From: Nannobrachium achirus
Lineage: Eukaryota; Chordata; Actinopteri; Myctophiformes; Myctophidae
Assembly (NCBI GenBank): GCA_963921795.1
Contig: OY997653.1
Coordinates: 63,236,714-63,300,713, forward strand
DNA length: 64,000 bases
Direction: 5' to 3'
Shown: positions 56,821-64,000 of the stretch, piece by piece
Position numbering within the stretch: the stretch's first letter is position 1
How the letters are laid out: each line of letters opens with the position of its first letter
The notes under the pieces: model-generated
Told to the model about the DNA's origin: nothing
Seen by the model: only the letters and a program-made list of their open reading frames with translations
Database searches by the model: none
Program-made: the position numbers and the translations under genes

Positions 56821-57799
56821 TTAACCCTCTAAGGCCCACGGTTGTAATATTACAACGTTTGTATTTTATCCAAAAAAAGGTTTAAATCATTTTATTTTAG
56901 CTCCCCCTACCACCTAAACACCACCATTGGATTCTATTGTTTAGTATTACAATGCCATTGGCCACAATATTTGCATATAAATACCCCCCACAGGGGCTGA
57001 CATTCACACCCGCCACACCCGCTGAAATTCCAGAGTTTTGACGAACAACATCTCACTTTTTCATGGAAGCTATACCTCACAAAAACATAAGTAAAATGCC
57101 TGTACTATTTTTTTTGGTGATCATTAGAATGTCTAGAACATGTACATATGTTATTATTGTGAAAAATATCCCCCATATGTAAATTAGAGCATGATTTATG
57201 GCTATAAAATCTTACAAAAACATTTTTTTGAAAAAAACATTACATTTTCCTCTGATTAAGACTCCTACAACACCATCTGATTTTTTTCAATTTTTTATTT
57301 CAAGTATTTCTTAACTCATCTGCCGCCTTACACGTTTATAAACGTTCTATTTTGCCCAGCTATCTACCGCCTCACACGTTACTGTACGTTCTACCATTTT
57401 TGGCCACTGGGGGTCACTGTTCACTAATATATGAGACAGCAATGGGTTCACTGCTCTTTGGGCAGCCTGTGATGCTGATAAAAAAATATAAAAATGTTAT
57501 TCATGTAATCAGCTTTCTGCACACCTTCTTCAAGATGGCTGCCAAAATGGCCACCATCCACATGCTGTAATTGTTTGTGTGTGTTAATCTAAAAATAGAT
57601 TTTTCTTGGGGTTTATTATATGTTTCTGCCAACTGCAAGGGGGCAATGGACATCTTCTGAGAGCTTATTTTTTTTCAAAAAATGTTTATTTATTTTTTTA
57701 TTTTCAATTTTTTTTTTTGTAAAAAGCCGGGCAGTACTAAGATAGATTTCTTTTTAACCCTTGGCAGGCATTGTGTTAATGCGGGCCTTAGAGGGTTAA
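56821..57799. mobile_element. TTAA MITE (reverse of 30199), interrupted
   Basis: TTAACCCTCTAAGGCCC at 56821 and GGGCCTTAGAGGGTTAA ending at 57799. It is the 30199-30726 element in reverse complement with high identity, split by a second TTAA element (57311-57779). Confidence 0.93.
57311..57779. mobile_element. TTAA MITE nested in TTAA MITE
   Basis: TTAACTCATCTGCCGCC at the left and GGCAGGCATTGTGTTAA at the right with TTAA flanks. The uninterrupted sister at 30199-30726 has the single target GCATTAAGAAAT at about 30217, so the insertion and its TTAA duplication are directly demonstrated. Confidence 0.95.
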
Positions 57800-58221
57800 C
57801 CCATTTTGCATTTAATTTAACCCATTTCCCCCCCCCCCTGTGTGAACTTGATTGATGGCTACCGTCATTGTCACACTGTTTACAGTAAAGGTATCGTGCA
57901 CTTTGGGGTTTGTTTTCTCTCCGTGCGCTCGCAACACACATACATGTCTGAGGGTGAGTGGCTTGAGAGCTCACACTGTAAATAGGCCTACCCTATTATC
58001 CCAGTTTGTATCCTGCACCGTGTTTGTTGTGGTTGATGGAAGTCAAATGAATAATTCAACTTAGGAGAGCAGACATTGATATGGAGATCTAATGAACAAG
58101 CTACAGATGTCTGTCAAAAAGACACATTGAAAGTCAAGGGACCAAGGGTTGCCCGATAGCTGAGTGGAAGGTAACACTGTAAGGCCGAATTAATTTCTAC
58201 TTCAACTTCTACTTAAAAAAA

Positions 58222-58400
58222 TCAACCTTTCAGATGGTGTTGTAGGAGTCCCATTCAGAGGAAACATTTATGTTTTTTTTTAGTTTTTTTTTGTAAGGTT
58301 TTATAGCCATAAATCATGCTCTAATTTACATTTTGGGGATATTTTTCATAATAATAACATATTATGTACGTACAGGAGTTGTGACATTTGGGACAGGAAT
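58222..58400. mobile_element. Fragment of the 30199 TTAA family
   Basis: TCAGATGGTGTTGTAGGAGT, ATAGCCATAAATCATGCTCT and ATTTTTCATAATAATAACAT match the left half of 30199-30726. Ends are missing. Confidence 0.85.
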
Positions 58401-58722
58401 TTCATGGAGGCCGAGTTACAATGGGGTCACTCCTATATTCTCAGGGTCCTAAAGAGCAGTGGTTCTCTCAAAGTGGACCCTCATTTTGGCCATATGCCCT
58501 TCAAAAAGTGACATACCCAACAGTGGCCTTGATGTCCACCTCGTATGCCAGCTGATTTCACCTTTTCTCCTTTGCTTATTTCTCCCCTCGATTTTGTGTC
58601 TGAATTCTGAAATGCTGTTTATTTATTTGCATTTAAATTGAAATCATCCTTAAAACCCTTAAATTCTGTTCATGAACTTGTCGTTTTATTTGATAGTGTT
58701 GCTGCCGTGGCATTTGGCCTTT

Positions 58723-58753
58723 GTGTAGATCTGCTGGTAGATCGGCTATTTTT
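58723..58753. repeat. Palindrome remnant
   Basis: Two right-arm pieces in tandem, TGTAGATCTGCTGG and TAGATCGGCTATTTTT. Confidence 0.5.
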
Positions 58754-58786
58754 GCAAACAACAAACAACAAACAACAAGTTGGACA

Positions 58787-58839
58787 TAAAAGCTTTAAAA
58801 GCTTTCTTTTGTAAAAGCTTTAAAAGCTTTCTTTTGTAT
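58787..58839 (+). repeat. Short tandem duplication
   Basis: AAAAGCTTTAAAAGCTTTCT with TTTGT occurs twice, after a (CAAA)n-like stretch. Confidence 0.85.
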
Positions 58840-58855
58840 CTTGCATAGTTGCAGA

Positions 58856-59007
58856 CAGTGATGTGTCCTCAACAGAGGAGCAGACATCTCAGTCTGAGGG
58901 CCTGCAGCCTGCTTTGCTCTCTCGTAGCTTTCATTCCTAGGTGATGATGAGAGACATTAAACTTGTGTCATTCTTTTGACAGTTATTAGTTTCTGTACCT
59001 GATAGAG
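58856..59007 (+). repeat. Dispersed repeat, copy 1 of 2
   Basis: GTGTCCTCAACAGAG, CTGAGGGCCTGCAGCCTGCT and CATTCCTAGGTGATGATGAG are repeated at 62548-62704 with small differences. Class unknown; CATATATGGGC repeats lie near both copies. Confidence 0.85.
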
Positions 59008-59089
59008 TATGTTTTGTTGCTTCTATCAGCGTCCCCCAGACAACAGGCCTTACTCTGTGCCCTGGGCTGCATGTGGCAATTATGATGAG

Positions 59090-59170
59090 TTTGGTAGAAA
59101 GTAACTACTAGTACATTTACTAAAGTACTGTAAAGTACTAAAGTACAATTTTCAGGTACTTTTTACTTCA
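59090..59170. mobile_element. Fragment of AAGTAC-type fish repeat
   Basis: GTAGAAAGTAACTACTAG and AAAGTACTGTAAAGTAC belong to the ACTTTTACTCAAGTA-type family seen elsewhere in the window. Confidence 0.55.
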
Positions 59171-59423
59171 TCCCATTTGACCAATTCCAGGCCTGGTGAC
59201 AATGATCTGTAAGTTATAAGTTTGCTTTCATTGTCATCATACAGCAGACACACTATAATCTAGTGCTTTCAAGTTTTTTAAAGACACATTCCAAAAACAA
59301 ACTTAAGAACTGTATTAAAGTTTTCCTCTGATAAGCCACTACTGTGCTCTGTAAATATTAATAATAATCAAATCTGTTGTTGTTGTTCTTACTTTGTGAG
59401 GTGTGTGGAGTTTGGATACTAGT

Positions 59424-59790
59424 AAGACGCCTCAGGGCGACATATATGGGCCCATATACTGTATGGGCATTACCAAATATGGACATTCACAGATATGCTG
59501 AAATATTGATGACATCTCGACAGGGATCTCCATATATGGGCATAGAACCGACAAGGACGTAATTCATTTGCAAGTGTGATCTGGGAATGCCCGCATGTCA
59601 AAACATGCCCATATATGGGCATTCACAGATATGCCCTTAATATTGATGACACTGGGACAGGGATCTCCATATATGGGCATAAAACGGACAAGGATGTACG
59701 GTAATTCATTTGCAAGTGTGATCTGGGAATGTTCTGACATCAAGCCAGAACAGCAAACCCATCCTGTTAAGAGCTGTTCCCCTGACATCA
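59424..59790 (+). repeat. CATATATGGGC repeat with internal duplication
   Basis: A unit of about 165 bp, running from GGGCATTCACAGATATGC or its variant to GTGATCTGGGAATG, is present twice. Each holds GGGATCTCCATATATGGGCA. Same family as 4265-4520 and 61796-62060. Confidence 0.78.
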
Positions 59791-60551
59791 CAGAGTGATG
59801 TATGTCACAGTGACAAGGGAACCAATAGACTCTAAAGCCTGATTTCAGACTCTGCGCTGAGCAGAGAGTGGGCGGGTCTATGGGTTAGGCAAGGTACACT
59901 GCAACCTTCGGTCGCAATCACTCCACTTCTACTAATAATGCACTGTGTAAATAATAGCAATGGTACACAGGCCTGGCTGTTTCTTGGCACATGTAAACAT
60001 CAGCCTTCCACAATGGAAGGCCTCTGGTCTTGGGTTAACATTTTAGCTTCTGTGTGTAACACAGCACCTAACATGGCTTCAAAGGCTTCAGAGGGCCAAG
60101 GGGGGACAAACAGTGGGCTCTCCCGCCCCATAAGAGTCGTTGTTTTTTTTTTTTTTTTTTTGCCTTCATAGGAGGTCTGGTCGACTCAGACGCCCCAAAC
60201 AAAGCGCTCTGACTCCAATCTGAACTTAATTTTGCTCCAGCGGCACTTCTGTGGTTTCAGAGTCAACTCAGAAGCAGCGTTATGTGATTTCTGATGATGG
60301 TAGTTTTTCACCGCTTTCATCACTGGGCTGCAAGGAGGATTGCTGTTCTCTCTTATCCTCACAGGGTTTTCTGCAGGGAAACCTTGGTGTTTCCAAAAGA
60401 GATTAATTTTGAGGAAACTGAAAAACTAACCCGTGTTCCAATGGATCCAATGTAGGAATTTAATGAATCACCACAACATGTAAGCTTTTTTTATGAGTAT
60501 AATGTAATTTTGTCCAATCTACATGGTAGAACACAACACACTATAATAGAG
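59791..60551. other. Gene-free stretch
   Basis: A T-run lies near 60141-60160. CAACCTTCGGTCGCAATCAC at about 59900 resembles the 50434 MITE end. No gene recognised. Confidence 0.45.
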
Positions 60552-60559
60552 GTGGAAAG

Positions 60560-61141
60560 TAGGTCTGGGACGATTCACTTACCTCCCGATTCGATTCGAT
60601 TTCGATTCATCGGGTGGCGATTCGATTTATATCACGATTATAGATTTTTCTGCGATTCGCGATTCGAATCGTGATTGTTGCGATTCATTCCCACAATTGA
60701 CATTGCTTTTTTATATAATTTGAATGTAGAATGTTTAGGTGGTGGTCATATGTAGGACCACAGCACTTTCTTCACCCAATGTGAAGTGAGCGGTGGTCGT
60801 GCTTGCATAACGTCATCAGACTAGGATTTGAGTCTAGGATGTACAGGCTATGCTACACACACATGTTTTGCTATGGCAAAACACTGAGGAAAAAGGCTAC
60901 AGACATACGACATATGACATCACTAGACAAACATGATGCTACGCACACACATTTTACTATGGCAAAACGCTGAGGAAAAACGCTACAGACACACGCACAG
61001 CCACTTATAGGAGCGGTTTGCACTGCTAAAAAAAACAAAAAAAAAAACAAAAAACGATTCACTTACCTCTCGATTCGATTAATTGAATCGTGGCATCAAC
61101 ATCACGATTAATTGGTGAATCAATTTTTTGGCACACCCCTA
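60560..61141. mobile_element. TAGG-ended element with perfect 8-bp duplication
   Basis: TAGGTCTGGGACGATTCAC at the left; the right end reverse-complements to TAGGGGTGTGCCAAAAAATT. Perfect flanks GTGGAAAG (60552-60559, 61142-61149). The body is CGATTCGATT-rich. A 250-bp repeat copy (60775-61028) is inserted in it. The 8-bp duplication suggests hAT or a similar class. Confidence 0.9.
60775..61028 (+). repeat. 250-bp dispersed repeat, copy 2, with A-rich tail
   Basis: Very similar to 54816-55065, starting CCCAATGTGAAGTGAGCGGT. Here it is followed by AAAAAACAAAAAAAAAAAC, a possible retroposon tail. It is inserted in the 60560-61141 element. Confidence 0.85.
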
Positions 61142-61223
61142 GTGGAAAGAGTACTGAAAAATCCTACTCAAAGTAAGAGTATTATTACTTTTTTATTTTT
61201 CATTTTAGAGGTTATGTCTCTCC

Positions 61224-61665
61224 TAGTCTCGCGTAGCCAGACAACTATTCCACAATCTCCGAATGCTATATAGAGTCTGGAACAGCAGCTCCCGAACGGC
61301 GAGTATCGGAAGTAGCCACTGCTGCACTGAACTGTAGTCCCATTGGAAACATAACAGAAACACAATAGCTCAGACAAAGTCATTCGAGCTGCCTATTATT
61401 GTTATGAGTGTATAGTTTATGAAACGTTTGAAAACATCATGAAGGTGACACCAATAACACCAGAGAAAGACAAAATAAAGCCCCCAGAAATATTGAAAGG
61501 AGACATAACGCTTCCAGTAGGACATGTTATTGCTACTGCACTAAGGGAGCGGTTGCGTCACATCCGCTTTATCTCGCACTCACCGTTTCTATTTCCGTCT
61601 GCCAGACTGTATGCTGGGAGCATTTCACCAAATCACGGAGGCAACAGTCTGGCCACGCGAGACTA
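61224..61665. mobile_element. TAGTCTCGCG-ended element with long target duplication
   Basis: TAGTCTCGCGTAGCCAGAC and GTCTGGCCACGCGAGACTA are inverted ends. TGTCTCTCC flanks both sides (61215-61223, 61666-61674); if the end is set two bases in, the shared flank is 13 bp. Nine bp would fit a MULE. No transposase. Confidence 0.82.
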
Positions 61666-61795
61666 TGTCTCTCCTAATAGACACAATTTATTTGACCTGA
61701 TGGTCAATACTCAGTTCATCTCCCGAGCAGGCAGGCTTTATTATTAGTAAGAAGCTTCAGGGTGACAAGCGACCTCACCCCAAAGGGCGAGGTCG

Positions 61796-62060
61796 CGCCA
61801 CAGTGATGTGGACAGCAGGGATCTCCATATATGGGCATAAAAGGGATTTGTTACCCTAGCATCACAGGGATCTCCATATCTCCATATATGGGCATAAAAG
61901 GGATTGTTCCCCCTGGCATCACAGGGATCTCTCTAACAGGCGTTATTAATATTGATGACATCAGGGAACTCCATATATGGGCATAAAAGGGATTCTGTTT
62001 GTGTGACATCACAGTGAAGCCAGAGCGTGATGTCAGAGCGGCAACCCATAGACACATCTA
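61796..62060 (+). repeat. CATATATGGGCATAAAA tandem-like repeat
   Basis: Three to four copies of GGGATCTCCATATATGGGCA with AAAGGGATT, spaced about 60 to 100 bp. Same family as 4265 and 59424. Confidence 0.78.
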
Positions 62061-62233
62061 CACGGACAAGCTGTGGCATTTCTCATGGTAAACTGCGACG
62101 TTCTTAGCTCAATGGTACGATTTAAGAAGAAAGTTACAGTGTTTGCTTTTTGGTTTTATATATTTATATTTATAAAACCCACTGACACACTTCACCACTT
62201 TCACTTTCAACATGTTTCAAAGGTAGATGGTTG

Positions 62234-62451
62234 GGGCGCCTGCTGGCCTAGTGGTCCACATGGGCTTTGATGCTGCCGGTTCGGTTCGAGTCCCGCTCCC
62301 AACGGCTGTTTGTATTGTGTCAATCTCCTTCTCTCACACCATGTTTCCTGTCTGTATCTTCACTGTAGTGTACAGTGTACTATCTATACAGGCAGAAAAA
62401 GCCAAAAACATCTTAAAAAAAGAGTAGTTCATAAAAAAATGGCTTATAAAA
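62234..62451 (+). mobile_element. tRNA-derived SINE with 11-bp target duplication
   Basis: It starts GGGGCGCCTGCTGGCC. A box TGGCCTAGTGG (62244-62254), B box GGTTCGAGTCC (62283-62293), tail CAGGCAGAAAAAGCCAAAAA and A-rich sequence. GTAGATGGTTG flanks it (62223-62233, 62452-62462). It is a relative of 51798-52017 in opposite orientation. Confidence 0.9.
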
Positions 62452-62547
62452 GTAGATGGTTGCCTGACATTCTGACGTAGGGCGCATATAAAAGAGAACA
62501 ACAAGGTAAATAGTTGAAGTATGGACTTACAAGGTTTCTTTGTATCA

Positions 62548-62704
62548 TAGTAGCAGAAAGTGTGTCCTCAACAGAGAAGCAGCAGACATTCTGTCTGAGG
62601 GCCTGCAGCCTGCTTTGCTCTCTCGTGGCTTCCATTCCTAGGTGATGATGAGACATTAAACTGGTGTCATTCTGTTGACAGTTATAAGTTTTGGTCCTGA
62701 TAGT
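62548..62704 (+). repeat. Dispersed repeat, copy 2 of 2
   Basis: Matches 58856-59007 (GAGGGCCTGCAGCCTGCTTT, CATTCCTAGGTGATGATGAG) with small indels. Confidence 0.85.
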
Positions 62705-62765
62705 TCAGTTTTGTTCAAGTTGTTATCTTGAAGATCCGTTCTTTTAAACAAGCGACACCATCGTA

Positions 62766-63142
62766 TGCACCGAGTGCCGCGCTGCGAGTTTGTAGATCGC
62801 TATTTTTTTAAAATCTTGAAAATATGTGCACGTTTTTTCTATGTCAGTGGAGCTCAAACCTTTTCATGTGGAAGGACCCCCAGAATGATACGTATTTGGC
62901 CACGGACCCACATCTCAAAATATTTAGTTCCAGGGACCCCCCAGAATCAAAATTTTAGTTACAAATGTTTGCTTAAAAAAATACATATATTCAAAGATTT
63001 GCACACATTTTCACAACTTTTCAAAAATAGCAGATCTACAAGTTCACAGCGTGGCAGCCGCTTTGTGAGCTTGTATGTCTGCTATTTTTTCAATTGCTAA
63101 AGTATAGAATAATTAAGCCCCCCCTAGTAACTCAGTCCCACA
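62766..63142 (+). mobile_element. hAT composite fragment
   Basis: It begins within the first palindrome's core (CACCGAGTGCCGCGCTGCGA) and ends CTAGTAACTCAGTCCCAC without the terminal repeat. The second palindrome is at 63023-63089, with altered core. Confidence 0.85.
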
Positions 63143-63530
63143 AATACCTGCTAAAAAGTATAAAATGTATGACGATAGAAATGGCGGTAGCATTGTACTT
63201 AAGTACTTGAGTAAACTTACAGCGCCACTGACGCACATGGTAAAGTGCTTTGGATGAAACGATGCAACAGAAAACAGACCACTTTAGCTAGGATTGTTAT
63301 ACGTTGAAAGTTCAAAACCCTCCCAAATATAACAAAACAAGACCCAAAAACAGAAACTGAAAGAAGAAGTAGAACTGTGAAGCGCCACATGTTTTTCTGT
63401 GATTCCGTGTGATCGCAGCGATCACTCACAGAAGGCCAGCGAGCGCTGTGCGCGTTGAATTAAACATTAGAGACGCTCAGATCTTATAACACCAAAGAGG
63501 AGCGCATCGTCGCGCTGCGCTCGACGGAGG
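63143..63530. other. Unassigned stretch
   Basis: No gene or repeat is recognised. Confidence 0.45.
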
Positions 63531-64000
63531 CAGGGGTGTCACTCCAAACGCTGGGCCCTGGGTACGAGGATTCACTGTGGGCCCCCCGTGAATGTTCTTC
63601 ATAGGGGGAGGAGGGGGTTTAACCCATTTAGACTGGGAACGCATTATTGTGTGCTTTAACTATTGAAAAATAGCAGATATACAAGCTCACAGCGCGGCAC
63701 CGAGTGCCGCGCTGCGAGCTTGTATATCTGCTATTTTTGAAAAATCTTGAAATTCTTGAAAAAACCTTGAAAAAATTCCTGAAAAAACCTACTGTATGTT
63801 TCTATGTCAGTGGTGCTCAAACCTTATCATGTGAAGGACCACCAAAATGATATGTATTTGACCACGGACCCCCATCTCAAAATATTTAGTTCCAGGGACC
63901 CCCCCAGAAGCAAAATTTAAATGTTCGCTTAAAAAATACATATATTCAAAGATTTGCACACATTTTCACGACATTTATAGCAGATCTACAAGCTCACAGC
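63531..64000 (+). mobile_element. hAT composite, runs off the window end
   Basis: CAGGGGTGTCACTCC start, with the captured TTAA-MITE end intact (TTTAACCCATTTAGACTGGG at about 63619). First palindrome 63666-63737 complete; the second begins at about 63977 and is cut by the window end. Confidence 0.9.

Overview
The window is teleost nuclear DNA (probably an acanthomorph) with no cellular gene that I can recognise. The fish call rests on five things: a Rex3-type LINE ending in a (GATG)n tail; an L1-type ORF2 remnant; three tRNA-derived SINEs with A and B boxes; very long TG, CA and AG microsatellites; and a dense layer of small non-autonomous DNA transposons. Long reading frames either lie in microsatellites (poly Val-Cys or Thr-His) or are the two LINE remnants. 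I found no convincing spliced gene, rRNA, true tRNA or CRISPR array. The sequence is intergenic or intronic.

Most of the window is transposons inside transposons. hAT-type elements (ends near CAGGGG or CAGTGG, 8-bp target duplications) and TTAA-flanked piggyBac-type MITEs dominate. Target duplications can be read directly for more than a dozen copies, including 83-669, 31110-32347, 36994-38478, 41920-42112, 47921-48975, 49672-49961 and 60560-61141.

The outstanding feature is a 40-80 bp near-perfect palindrome (arms AAAATAGCAGATCTACAAGC and its complement) found about 45 times, whole or as half copies. In one TTAA MITE family each long terminal inverted repeat carries one such palindrome, so each copy has two hairpins that are reverse complements of each other. 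That twin-hairpin MITE has been captured inside a hAT element, and the composite has spread as a hAT unit (about 15 copies or fragments here). A second core type of the same hairpin sits in unrelated elements.

Layout: 1-7 kb hAT and TTAA MITEs, TG arrays, a 47-bp minisatellite; 8.7-9.9 kb L1 remnant on the minus strand; 12-19 kb hairpin-bearing elements; 20.2-21.0 kb Rex3 followed by a Penelope-like hammerhead relic; 22.6-23.2 kb a perfect 49-bp minisatellite; 24.8-26.3 kb two inverted composites; 30-39 kb larger hAT copies; 41-50 kb hAT composites and a 64-bp-arm hairpin; 51.8-62.5 kb SINEs and multi-level nests; 62.7-64 kb further composites running off the end. 'Plus' for the composite means the end with CACCAAATTCTGGGCCC lies at the lower coordinate.
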